A stretch of DNA of 49,575 nucleotides from Clostridiales bacterium (GTDB lineage Bacteria > Bacillota > Clostridia > Oscillospirales > Oscillospiraceae), in the NCBI GenBank assembly GCA_019418625.1, contig DYBL01000063.1:1-49575 (forward strand). Reading direction: 5' to 3'. A model generated the notes under the pieces. That model saw only the letters and a list, made by a program, of their open reading frames with translations, was not told where the DNA came from and did no database searches. Below are positions 16,028-24,310 of the stretch, in pieces. Every line of letters begins with the position of its first letter. The first letter of the stretch is position 1. Both the position numbers and the translations under genes were made by a program.

Positions 16028-17293
16028 TTGAACCGCACCTGTCCCCACTGCGGCGCGCCCCTGCCGGAAAACGCCGCCTTCTGTCCCCACTGTGCCCGGG
16101 ATCTCCACGGCCGTAAACGCCCCCATATCCCCACGCCCATGCGCAGGCGCTTCCTGCTGGGCCTGCTGTGCGCGGCGGTGCTGGCCGCCGCAGGCATCGG
16201 GATCTTCTATGCCCGCCGCCCCTATGTGCCCCAGGTATACGACAGCGGCTCCGCCGGCGAGGTGCACTACACCCTGGACGGCACCGCCTATCAGCTGACG
16301 GTGGCCTGGCCCGGCAACCGCTGCAGCCCTGCGCCGGACATCCATCAGTCCGGCCGGGAGAGTGACGTGACCCGCTGGCCGTCCCGGCTTTATGTCAACT
16401 ATAAGGACGCCGGCACCGACGGCTGGGACGAATTTTCCCGGCAGGTGGCGTCCGTACACATGGAGGTGGAGCAGGACCCCCAGGGCGCCTCCGATCTCAT
16501 TGCGGAAGAGCCCGTGAACCGGGACCAGTACTCCCCGGACGCGGCCATGGTATCCGTGCTGGAGTTTACCGGCGACTGCGGCGAGCCCCAGGTTGTTTGG
16601 GTGATCACCATGGACAACGGTGACATCATCCGCCTGCGCCAGACCATGCACGTCACCTTGATCCACACCCATGTCTATGACTACCACGACTACCCCATGG
16701 AGACCATGGACCAGCTCAAGGCGCTGCTGGACCAGATCCAGGCGGAGACGAACCGGCTGGACGAGGTGATCGTGTATCTGCCGCCGGTGACCTATACCGG
16801 CCAGCTGGAGCTGACGGGCCGGTCCTACGAGTTCCACGGCTGCACCGACGGCAGCGGCCGCACGGTGTTTACCGACACGGTGCAGGTGGCCACGGTGGAC
16901 AGCTATTGGATCAACTACTTCTGCAACATCGACTTTGTGGGCAGCGGAGGCGGCGTGGGATTGTCCATGTCGGACAACTGCCGGGCGGAGCGGTGCAGCT
17001 TTACCGGCTGGCGTACCGCCATGCTGGGCTACGGTACGGCCTGGGTAAGTCTGGGCGAGTGCGACCTGCGGGACAACACCATCGGCTTCCACTTCAACAG
17101 CACCGGCCAGAGCGCCAACGACTATCTCTTCAACGACAATGTGTTTGCGGACAACACCACCGCCATGCTGCTGGAAAACATGCCCACGGACCAGGCCATC
17201 GAGCTTGACGGCTGCCGCTTTACCGGCAACGGCACGGACATCGACAACCGCTGCGATCACCCCCTGGACCTGGATCTGGCCATCTTTGAATGA
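16028..17293 (+). CDS. Zinc-ribbon, single-pass membrane, beta-helix protein (copy 2)
   Basis: This 421-residue paralogue of the preceding gene has the same order: zinc ribbon (CPHCG...CPHC, residues 5-23), membrane helix (about 39-62), ectodomain and beta-helix. The C-terminal halves are very alike, both ending in FTGNGTDIDNRC-x-HPLD-...-IFE, while the membrane-proximal halves have diverged. That points to an old tandem duplication with conservation of the helix. The start is TTG 16028 with AAGGA ten bases upstream; no ATG fits the zinc-ribbon N-terminus. It is the last gene of the kinase operon. Confidence 0.85.
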   Translation: MNRTCPHCGAPLPENAAFCPHCARDLHGRKRPHIPTPMRRRFLLGLLCAAVLAAAGIGIFYARRPYVPQVYDSGSAGEVHYTLDGTAYQLTVAWPGNRCSPAPDIHQSGRESDVTRWPSRLYVNYKDAGTDGWDEFSRQVASVHMEVEQDPQGASDLIAEEPVNRDQYSPDAAMVSVLEFTGDCGEPQVVWVITMDNGDIIRLRQTMHVTLIHTHVYDYHDYPMETMDQLKALLDQIQAETNRLDEVIVYLPPVTYTGQLELTGRSYEFHGCTDGSGRTVFTDTVQVATVDSYWINYFCNIDFVGSGGGVGLSMSDNCRAERCSFTGWRTAMLGYGTAWVSLGECDLRDNTIGFHFNSTGQSANDYLFNDNVFADNTTAMLLENMPTDQAIELDGCRFTGNGTDIDNRCDHPLDLDLAIFE

Positions 17294-17326
17294 AAAAGCA
17301 CCCGGAATCATCTCCGGGTGCTTTTT
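17293..17326. terminator. Bidirectional terminator between the kinase operon and the Ter operon
   Basis: Perfect 14-bp stem (17293-17306 with 17313-17326) with a 6-base loop and A/T runs on both sides. It lies between convergent genes and overlaps the end of each. Confidence 0.92.
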
Positions 17327-18092
17327 ATTTGGCTTTCTCCCCGGCAAAGGCCAGGGCGCACCGGAGGACGAACTCGCCGAAGTGCTCCCCCTCCCGGGGC
17401 AGGCACTTTTGTCCGGCAAAATCCGCCAGCAGCGCCGCCTCCGGCGCCGCGGCGGCGTCCGCTGATCGCAGCATGGGCACGTCCATGGTGGTGTCCCCCG
17501 CCGCAAAGACCGCCGCCGGTCCGAAGCGGCGCCGCAGCCGCTCCAGGGCATGGCCCTTGCTGATGGGCGCAGGGAAGCAATAGACCTTCCGGCCGGAGAC
17601 GGCCACCTCCAGCGCCGTGCGTCCTGCAAGTGCCGCCGCCAGGGCGTGGGCGAGCGCGGCATCGTCACAGGCGGCAAAGACATAGAGATCGTCCACCATG
17701 CGGCCCCGATGGGGCACCGTCTGCGCTTGAAGCAGCGCCTCCGTCCGCTCCAGCTCCCCCCGCCAGGGGGCCACCGCCGCCAGGGACTCCGCCCGCCACG
17801 CCTCGTCGATCGCGCCGTTTTCCAGCAGCAGCCCGCCGTTGGTGGTCACGGCCCACCGGGGCACGCAGCCCGCCGGGAACTGAATGCGCCGGTACTGCGC
17901 CACAGACCGGCTGGTGACGGGCACAAAGTCCATGCAGGCGTTGACCTCCCGCAGCCGGGCAATGGTCAGCGGGCTGAAATACCCCTGTTCCTTTCCGTCC
18001 AGCATCTCCACGCATACGTCTCCCGGGCGGCTGTGCCGCCGGGAAAACAGCAGCGTATTGTCCAAGTCGCTGGCAAAGAGCATCTTTCCCAT
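17325..18092 (-). CDS. HAD-superfamily hydrolase of the Ter-linked biosynthetic module
   Basis: The 255-residue protein has HAD motif I SDLDNTLL (residues 8-15), motif II in the VTSRS region, motif III lysine in ISKGHALERL, and motif IV GDTTMDVPML. The large cap suggests a Cof/sucrose-phosphatase-like phosphatase of a small molecule. It starts two bases after the StiP-like gene and ends the long minus operon. In Ter systems a HAD enzyme accompanies the two PRTase-like proteins and is thought to dephosphorylate the nucleotide-like product. The exact start (ATG 18092 or the ATG nine bases later) is uncertain. Confidence 0.88.
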   Translation of the reverse strand: MGKMLFASDLDNTLLFSRRHSRPGDVCVEMLDGKEQGYFSPLTIARLREVNACMDFVPVTSRSVAQYRRIQFPAGCVPRWAVTTNGGLLLENGAIDEAWRAESLAAVAPWRGELERTEALLQAQTVPHRGRMVDDLYVFAACDDAALAHALAAALAGRTALEVAVSGRKVYCFPAPISKGHALERLRRRFGPAAVFAAGDTTMDVPMLRSADAAAAPEAALLADFAGQKCLPREGEHFGEFVLRCALAFAGEKAK

Positions 18093-18094
18093 CT

Positions 18095-19144
18095 TTAGTT
18101 ATCCGCCATGGAGCGGATGAGTCCGCAGGCCCGGTAATTGACCAGGGGATACTCCACCAGCTCCACCCCTTTCTCCGATGCCAGCTGGTAGAGATGGCCC
18201 AGGTGGGCCTCGTCGTCCAGGCTGTGCACCAGCACCTTCCAGGGCACACGCCGCAGCAGCACCCGGGTGGCCTCTCCGATACCCGGCTTGACCAGGTTCC
18301 GGTCGGCGATGGCAAAGGTGCGGCAGATCTCCGCCACCTCCTGCGCGGCGGTCTTGTCCGGCGCAGGCCGCTCCGTCAGCGGCTCCGCCCCGTCCAGGAA
18401 CTGTTCCACCGCGCCGATGAACTGATACGTCACGTCCCGGCCCAGCAGGTTTTCATAAAAGGCCGCCCCGTGGAAATCGTGGGGGCCGATGATGTCCTCC
18501 CGGTAAAACGTGCGGCTGAGCAGACCGGACACCGTGGCATTGAGGCAGGAGCTGGCAATGAGGAAATCGTCGTGGGTGCCGCATTTTTCCGCGATGCGGG
18601 CCGGGTCGGACAGCACTGCGAGGCCCGCGCTGACCCCCGGATAGTCCTCCATGGCCAGCACCAGCTGGTCCCGGATGGCCCCCTTGCCGGTCCACCCGTC
18701 CACAAACTGGATGTCCTGGGGCCGGTGGCGGGAGAGGATATAGTCCATGGCGTTGCGGTCGATGCCAAGGCCCCGGATGATGGAGAGGGCGTAGTGGGCC
18801 ACCCGGACGCCGTGGCGCCGGGCGATCTCATGCTGGATGAGGATGCCGATGGGCGTGCCCGCCCGGGCCAGGGACACCAGCACCGCCCGCTCTCCCTTCT
18901 CCTGCCAGATCTGCTCCGCCACGGACGCCACCGCCCGGGCCGTCATGGGCGCATAGCGGGCCAGGGCGTCCTCGTAGGCGGCAAAATACGCCGGTGTGGG
19001 CTCATACTCGATGGGCAGCATCCGGGAGTAGTGCTCCCCGCGCTGGATGCGCCGCTCCCGCTCCTGGGTGTCCAGGGGCTCCACCAGACCGGTGATGTCC
19101 TTGAGCAGCAGCGTCACATCCTCGGGCTTATAGGTACCAAACAT
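18095..19144 (-). CDS. StiP-type protein (PRTase_1 / cysteine protease StiP family)
   Basis: The 349-residue protein recognisably begins FGTYKPEDVTLLLKDITG. It contains a phosphoribosyltransferase-like loop FVDGWTGKGAI, and motifs such as LARAGTPIGILI, YALSIIRGLGID and KPGIGEATRVLLRR. The family has been named both a PRTase and a cysteine protease; activity is not settled. ATG 19144 follows GGAGGGG at normal spacing, and the gene overlaps the end of the TRSP gene by 17 bp. It is part of the Ter-linked module predicted to build a nucleoside-like compound. Confidence 0.88.
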   Translation of the reverse strand: MFGTYKPEDVTLLLKDITGLVEPLDTQERERRIQRGEHYSRMLPIEYEPTPAYFAAYEDALARYAPMTARAVASVAEQIWQEKGERAVLVSLARAGTPIGILIQHEIARRHGVRVAHYALSIIRGLGIDRNAMDYILSRHRPQDIQFVDGWTGKGAIRDQLVLAMEDYPGVSAGLAVLSDPARIAEKCGTHDDFLIASSCLNATVSGLLSRTFYREDIIGPHDFHGAAFYENLLGRDVTYQFIGAVEQFLDGAEPLTERPAPDKTAAQEVAEICRTFAIADRNLVKPGIGEATRVLLRRVPWKVLVHSLDDEAHLGHLYQLASEKGVELVEYPLVNYRACGLIRSMADN

Positions 19145-20264
19145 CGCTTCCCCTCCGCACATAGTAGATTTTCTCCGTCCCGTACGCCGTCAGCGCTCCC
19201 GTGAGAGCCGCCAGGGCGTCCGTGTCCTGCCGGGGCGTGTCCGACACCACCACCGCCGCGTCGTAACGGTCCAGATCGTAGAGGTAGGTGGTCCGCGCCG
19301 GATCGTAGAAGCTGGGGAGCTTCACCCCGCAGCGGATGGGGTAGCCGGGCCGATCGCAAACACCGATGGGGCTGCGGGTGGTGGCATGGCAGCGGACGGT
19401 ATAGCCCCGCCGCTCCAGCTCCGCTCCCAGCACCAGGGCCGGGTACATGCACTCCTCCGTGCCCAGCACCAGCACCCGCCCCGCCGCCGGGAGAGCCAGC
19501 TCCTCCGCCGCCACTTGGGCCGCCTGGCCGCACTGGCCGGCGTAGGTCCCCATCTCCACGCCCCGCCGGGGATCGCCTGTCTCCGGGCCGGGCAGGGCGC
19601 GGTGATGAAATGTCCCCTCCGCCGGCGTTGCCGCCCGGGCCTCCTCCACGGCGATATCCGCCACCGCCGCCGTGTAATCCTGCTGGGGTAGCTTCACCAG
19701 ATACTCACAGCAAATGCCCGCCTGGCGCAAAAGCGCCTCATCCTCCGGCGAGACCCGGTTGAGGATGGACGCCGCCACCAGCGTCTTTTCCCCCAGGGCG
19801 GGATACCGCTCCCGGAGCCGGGCGATCATGTTGCGCAGAGTCTTTCCCGTGGAGATCTCGTCATCGAGAAAAATGACCGTGTCCGTCCGGGCAAGATACG
19901 CCTCCAGATGATCGGCGCACAGGGTCTGCTCCACCGCGTGGCTGTGCTCCTCGCAAAAGGAGATCCAGTGCTCACCCGGGGAAAAGGGCTCCCGGGTGGT
20001 ATGCAGGTAGACGCACCCCTCCCCCAGGCACCGGGCCGCAGCGGCGCCGATGGCCGTGGCGGTCTCCGCAAAGCCCACCACCAGCGACGCGCCGGGATAC
20101 CGCTCCGCCAGCTGGTGCCCCAGGGCCTCCATCATCTCCAGCGCCGCCGCGGGGCTCACGGGCAGGTGCTTTGCCTGCAGGGGGTTGACCAGCAGGTAGG
20201 CGCGCTTGGCGTTGCGGTACCGCCTGGCCAGGCGCAGGGTGTTTTCTTGGGTATAGATCGGCAT
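19128..20264 (-). CDS. Phosphoribosyltransferase with C-terminal TRSP domain
   Basis: The 378-residue protein has an N-terminal type-I PRTase-like fold with the PRPP loop VIFLDDEISTGKT near residues 130-142. The C-terminal domain carries the namesake TTRSPIGVCDRPGYPI motif (about 310-325) and then YDPARTTYLYDL. This is the PRTase_2/TRSP pair known from Ter gene clusters, expected to make an N- or C-riboside from PRPP. ATG 20264 has AGGAG seven bases upstream. It lies 29 bp downstream of the rhomboid gene and overlaps the StiP-like gene. Confidence 0.92.
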   Translation of the reverse strand: MPIYTQENTLRLARRYRNAKRAYLLVNPLQAKHLPVSPAAALEMMEALGHQLAERYPGASLVVGFAETATAIGAAAARCLGEGCVYLHTTREPFSPGEHWISFCEEHSHAVEQTLCADHLEAYLARTDTVIFLDDEISTGKTLRNMIARLRERYPALGEKTLVAASILNRVSPEDEALLRQAGICCEYLVKLPQQDYTAAVADIAVEEARAATPAEGTFHHRALPGPETGDPRRGVEMGTYAGQCGQAAQVAAEELALPAAGRVLVLGTEECMYPALVLGAELERRGYTVRCHATTRSPIGVCDRPGYPIRCGVKLPSFYDPARTTYLYDLDRYDAAVVVSDTPRQDTDALAALTGALTAYGTEKIYYVRRGSDVWYL

Positions 20265-20293
20265 TGCCTCGCTCCTTTGTATCCGGGCGGCCC

Positions 20294-20863
20294 TCAGTAC
20301 GCCGCCCGCTTTTTTCCGGCGGCGAAGCCGAACACGGTCCCGCACACGCCGCCGACGATATGCATGAGATTGGCCACGCTGTCCCGGACGAACAGCATGG
20401 AATAGACCTCCTGGCCCAGATACAGCACGCCCACCAGGATCAGCGTCAGGGGGATCTTCCCCTCCTTCATGCCCGCAAGGGACGAGAGCATGATGAGCAT
20501 GAACACGATGCCGCTGGCCCCCAGCAGGGCGCTTTCGGGAAAGAGGACAAACTGCAAAAGGCCGGACGCCAGCGCCGTCAGGACGATGGCCTCCAGCAGC
20601 ATCCGGCTGCCGTACTTTTCCTCAATGGGCGGGCCCACCACCAGCAAAAGCAGCATGTTGCCGAGGAAGTGTTCCCATCCCGCATGGCCCAGCACATGGC
20701 CCACCAGCCGCACATAGGTCAAGGGACTGGTCAGCGGCGCGCGGTATACGGAAAACAGCGCCGCCGTGGTGACGCCGCCGGTGAGATAGTCCAGCACCAG
20801 CGCCGCCAGGGAGAGGAAGAAAAAGCTCAGGATCACAGGGGAGTTGTACTGCAGTTTTTTCAT
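20294..20863 (-). CDS. Rhomboid-family intramembrane serine protease
   Basis: The 189-residue protein has about six membrane segments. The catalytic serine sits in GASG (Ser117) and the histidine in NLMHIVGG (His168). HxxxN-type residues in the second segment (HFLGN, about 65-69) are also present, so all rhomboid landmarks are seen. ATG 20863 was chosen over a GTG nine bases earlier that is part of the GAGGTGG ribosome binding site. It is embedded in the Ter operon between the Ca2+ ATPase and the TRSP gene, with no substrate evident. Possible targets are the neighbouring membrane proteins, which is inference. Confidence 0.9.
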   Translation of the reverse strand: MKKLQYNSPVILSFFFLSLAALVLDYLTGGVTTAALFSVYRAPLTSPLTYVRLVGHVLGHAGWEHFLGNMLLLLVVGPPIEEKYGSRMLLEAIVLTALASGLLQFVLFPESALLGASGIVFMLIMLSSLAGMKEGKIPLTLILVGVLYLGQEVYSMLFVRDSVANLMHIVGGVCGTVFGFAAGKKRAAY

Positions 20864-20887
20864 GGATCCCACCTCTTTGTCTAGTGG

Positions 20888-20926
20888 AAGGGTTCCCCAA
20901 AACTGCGTTTTGGGGAACCCCTTTTT
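20888..20926. terminator. Strong inverted repeat between the ATPase and rhomboid genes
   Basis: About 14-bp stem around a 3-base loop. The T-run follows on the plus strand, not on the minus strand used by the flanking genes. It may be an mRNA-processing or stability hairpin or a leaky terminator that lowers expression of the downstream enzymes. Confidence 0.5.
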
Positions 20927-20927
20927 C

Positions 20928-23582
20928 TTACTTTCCGCTGCCGGTAATGGCCTTGCGCACCAGATCCACCGGGATCATGGTCACCGCCAGGACCGCCACC
21001 ACGCCCCAGCCGGCAAGGCCGAAGGGCACGCAGCTGAACATGCTGCTGATCCATCCGAACACGCTGACGGGGATCAGGCTTGCGTTGACGATAAACGCCT
21101 GCACCAGCATGATGGTGAGAAACACCTTCATAAAGCCGGTGTTCTCGCCCAGGCCCTTGAAGATGGCAAAGCCCTCGTCGCGGACATTGAAGCCGTTGAA
21201 CAGGGCGCTCCAGATAAAGAGCACGAAGTAAGCCGTGAGCTTCTGCTCGGTGCTGGCAAAGAACTGGTCGAAAAACGGTGCCTTCAGGAAGAAGAAGCTC
21301 AGCGCCGTGAGCCACAGGCCCATAATGACGATCTGGGTCATCATGGGACGGCTGACGATGCTCTCGTCCCGGCGGCGGGGCTTCTCACTCATATACCGCT
21401 CCCGGGCAGGCTCGTTGCCCAGCATGATGGCGCCCAGGCCGTCCATCACCAGGTTGACGAACAGCAGATGGGTGACCTTCAGCGGCTCCTCCACGCCGAA
21501 GAACGGCGCGATGGCGCTGACCACCACAGCGGCCACGTTGATGACCAGCTGGAACTTGCAGAACTTCAGGATGTTGTGATAGATGGTGCGGCCGTACCAG
21601 ATGGCGTCCTTGATGGACCTGAAGTTGTCGTCCAGAATGACGATCTTGCCGGCCTCCTTGGCGGCCTCGGTACCGCTGCCCATGGCAAAGCCCACGTCGG
21701 CCCGCTTCAATGCGGGGGAGTCGTTGACGCCGTCGCCGGTCATGCCCACCACCAGGTTCATCTCCTGGCAAAGGCGCACCATACGGGACTTGTCGGTGGG
21801 CAGGGCACGGGCGATGACCCGGATGCGGGGGATGATGCTCTTGACTTCCTCGTCGCTGAGCTCACCCAGCTGGGCAGAGGTCAGCGCCACCTCGTCCTCG
21901 GTCTTCAGAAGGCCCGCGTCCCGGGCGATGGCCACGGCGGTCTCCAGCCGGTCGCCGGTGATCATGACCACCTGGATGCCCGCGTGCTGCACGGCGGCGA
22001 TGGCCTCCCGTGCCTCGGGGCGCACATCGTCCCGGATGCCCACAAAGCCGATGATGACCGTGTCGGGGTTGATGGTGTTTTCCGTCAGGGGGCTGGAGGA
22101 GTAGCCGAAGGCCAGCACACGCATGGAACGGCTGGCCAGCTCGTCGATCTTGGCGTTGAGCACATCGGGGTTGATGGCCCGCTCCTCGCCGCTCATGCTC
22201 AGGTACTTGCTGCTCACCGCCAGCAGCCGCTCCGGCGCGCCCTTGTAGAACGTGCGGCCCAGCTGATCCAGATAGGCCTGGCTGAACTTGTTGGCGGAGT
22301 TGAAGCCCTGGGCACTGCTGACCGTGTAGCTGCCCTCCAGCTGATGGAAAGTCTGGGCGCCCAGGAACTTCATGAGCGCCTGGTCCGTGGCGTTGCCGCC
22401 GATGACCCGGCCCTCGGCGTCAAACATGGACTGGGTGTTCTTGCCGATGGCAAGGTCCACCAGGCCCTTGATCTTGCCGTGCTGGGAAAGCTCGCTTAAG
22501 GGAATGGTGATGCCGTCGGCGGTGAAGAACTCCACCACCTCCAGATGGCCCTTGGTGATGGTGCCGGTCTTATCGCTGAAAAGGATGTTCAAAGAGCCCG
22601 CGGTCTCGATGCCCTCCGCCTTGCGCACCAGCACGTTGTGGTCCAGCATCTTGCTGGTGTTCTGCATGAGCACCAGGGAGATCATCAGCGGCAGGCCCTC
22701 CGGCACAGCGCACACGATGATGACCACGGCCAAAGACACCGCCTCGATCACGCCCTTGACGATCTCCGTGGCGCCGAGGGCCGCGTAGGCGCCGAAGCCG
22801 CCGGCGGAGAGGATGAAGTAGCCCATGTACATCACCGCGATGACCACGGCGCCGATGTAGCCGAACTTGGAGATCATGCCCGCCAGCTTGGCGAGCTTCA
22901 CCTTCAGGGGAGAGTCCGGCTCGTCGTCCTGCATCTCCTCTGCCATTTTGCCCATCATGGTGGAAAGGCCCACCTTCTGCACGTCCATGACGCCTTCGCC
23001 GTCAAAGAGCACCGCGCCGCGGAACAATGAGTGCTTGTCCACAAAGGTGTCGCCGGTGATCTCCTCCGCCAGGCGCATCTCGCCCTCGGCGGCGGTCTTT
23101 TTGCACTCCTCCGCCTCGCCGTTGAGGGCGGAGTTGTCCACTTTCAGGCTGCCGTGGACCAGGATGCCGTCGGCGGGGATCTTGTCGCCCGCCTGGAGCA
23201 GCACCTTGTCGCCCACCACCACGTCATCCACGTCGATGACGGTGATGACGCCGTTGCGGTAGACCTTGCACTGCTCCTTTTTCGTGCTGTCTTTCAGCTG
23301 GCGGTATTTCGTGTCGCTGGCCACGCCGGTCTTGGCCGACACAAACGCCACGATCAGCACGGCCACGATGGTGCCCACCGGCTCGTAGATATCCGCGTAG
23401 CCGAACAGGCACATGACGATCATCAGCGCCGCGATGGCCAGCAGGATGCGGATCATGGGGTCGCCGAAGGTCTCTTTGAACTCCGCCCAGAATGTGGTGG
23501 GCTCGGAGTCGGGGATCTGGTTACTGCCGTATTTTGCTCTGGATTCAGCGACTTCCTTGTCGCTCAGGCCGTTAAAATGCAT
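20928..23582 (-). CDS. Calcium-translocating P-type ATPase, PMCA type
   Basis: The 884-residue P2-type ATPase is predicted to export Ca2+ across the membrane. It has an N-terminal cation-ATPase domain, an actuator domain with NGEAEE in place of the usual TGES (glutamate kept), and the phosphorylation motif DKTGTITKG near residue 335. The hinge motif is GMTGDGVNDSPALKRADVG. The C-terminal set of membrane helices is complete, ending SALFNGFNVR and later helices. ATG 23582 has AAGGAG nine bases upstream; an in-frame TTG six codons earlier overlaps that site. It sits directly after four TerD/TerA genes. TerD proteins bind Ca2+, so a shared Ca2+ function is plausible. Confidence 0.95.
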   Translation of the reverse strand: MHFNGLSDKEVAESRAKYGSNQIPDSEPTTFWAEFKETFGDPMIRILLAIAALMIVMCLFGYADIYEPVGTIVAVLIVAFVSAKTGVASDTKYRQLKDSTKKEQCKVYRNGVITVIDVDDVVVGDKVLLQAGDKIPADGILVHGSLKVDNSALNGEAEECKKTAAEGEMRLAEEITGDTFVDKHSLFRGAVLFDGEGVMDVQKVGLSTMMGKMAEEMQDDEPDSPLKVKLAKLAGMISKFGYIGAVVIAVMYMGYFILSAGGFGAYAALGATEIVKGVIEAVSLAVVIIVCAVPEGLPLMISLVLMQNTSKMLDHNVLVRKAEGIETAGSLNILFSDKTGTITKGHLEVVEFFTADGITIPLSELSQHGKIKGLVDLAIGKNTQSMFDAEGRVIGGNATDQALMKFLGAQTFHQLEGSYTVSSAQGFNSANKFSQAYLDQLGRTFYKGAPERLLAVSSKYLSMSGEERAINPDVLNAKIDELASRSMRVLAFGYSSSPLTENTINPDTVIIGFVGIRDDVRPEAREAIAAVQHAGIQVVMITGDRLETAVAIARDAGLLKTEDEVALTSAQLGELSDEEVKSIIPRIRVIARALPTDKSRMVRLCQEMNLVVGMTGDGVNDSPALKRADVGFAMGSGTEAAKEAGKIVILDDNFRSIKDAIWYGRTIYHNILKFCKFQLVINVAAVVVSAIAPFFGVEEPLKVTHLLFVNLVMDGLGAIMLGNEPARERYMSEKPRRRDESIVSRPMMTQIVIMGLWLTALSFFFLKAPFFDQFFASTEQKLTAYFVLFIWSALFNGFNVRDEGFAIFKGLGENTGFMKVFLTIMLVQAFIVNASLIPVSVFGWISSMFSCVPFGLAGWGVVAVLAVTMIPVDLVRKAITGSGK

Positions 23583-23604
23583 GGATCTGTTCTCCTTCAA
23601 AAGG

Positions 23605-23671
23605 CCGGGAAAAGGCGGCGCCGGACGCCGCCTTCTCCCGGGATATGCTGCGTCCCGCGTTGGGGACGCAG
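23605..23671. repeat. Two hairpins between a terD gene and the Ca2+ ATPase gene
   Basis: A large stem (23605-23620 with 23626-23641, one mismatch) is followed at once by a second 9-bp stem (23648-23656 with 23663-23671). Neither has a T-run on the minus strand. They sit in the only sizeable gap of the operon and could limit read-through or stabilise the terD mRNA. Confidence 0.55.
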
Positions 23672-23688
23672 GGTCGTTTGGGGTGGTC

Positions 23689-24297
23689 TCAGATGTAACG
23701 TCTGCTCAGCTCGCCAAGGCCGGGGTCCTTGGTGGCCTGGCCGATGGCGTTGAACTTCCACTCGCCGTTGTGGCGGTACACCTCGCCGAAGATCATGGCG
23801 GTCATGTCGTCATAGTTATCAGACAGGTTGTACCGGCACAGCTCCTGGTTGTTCCGGGCGTCCACGATGCGGATGAACGCGTTGCGGATCATGCCGAAGT
23901 GCTGCTTGCGGGCCATGGCCTGGTAGATGTTGACCACCATGACGATGCGGTCATACTCCGCCGGCACCCGGTCCAGCTCGATGACGATCTGCTCATCGTC
24001 GCCGGCGCCCGCGCCGGTGAGGTTGTCGCCCATGTGCTGCACGGCACCGGAGCGGTGACGCAGGTTGCCGAAATACACGATGTCGCCCTTATCCGTCAGC
24101 TTGCCGTTTTGCAGCAGCAGTGCAGACGCGTCGCAGTCGATGGACTGGGTGGGAGCGGAAAAAAGTCCCCCGAACAAGCCGCCGCCCCGCTGGGGCTGGG
24201 CCTCGTCCCAGCCAAGGCCCACGATCACACGGTTGAGGCCCTCTTTTCCCTCTTTGGAAAGGCTGACCTTCTGTCCTTTTTGCAGACTCACAGACAT
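23689..24297 (-). CDS. TerD-family protein with a divergent first Ca2+ loop
   Basis: The 202-residue TerD fold begins MSVSLQKGQKVSLSK and contains GDNLTGAGAGDDEQI and the late EVYRHNGEWKFNAIGQ motif. Unlike its neighbours it carries a glycine/phenylalanine-rich insertion (about residues 35-50) before IDCDASALLL and a different C-terminus (ELSRRYI). GGAGGAGA precedes ATG 24297. TerD proteins are small cytoplasmic Ca2+-binding proteins of membrane-linked stress complexes. This copy may have a distinct partner. Confidence 0.93.
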   Translation of the reverse strand: MSVSLQKGQKVSLSKEGKEGLNRVIVGLGWDEAQPQRGGGLFGGLFSAPTQSIDCDASALLLQNGKLTDKGDIVYFGNLRHRSGAVQHMGDNLTGAGAGDDEQIVIELDRVPAEYDRIVMVVNIYQAMARKQHFGMIRNAFIRIVDARNNQELCRYNLSDNYDDMTAMIFGEVYRHNGEWKFNAIGQATKDPGLGELSRRYI

Positions 24298-24310
24298 GGT
24301 TGTCTCCTCC

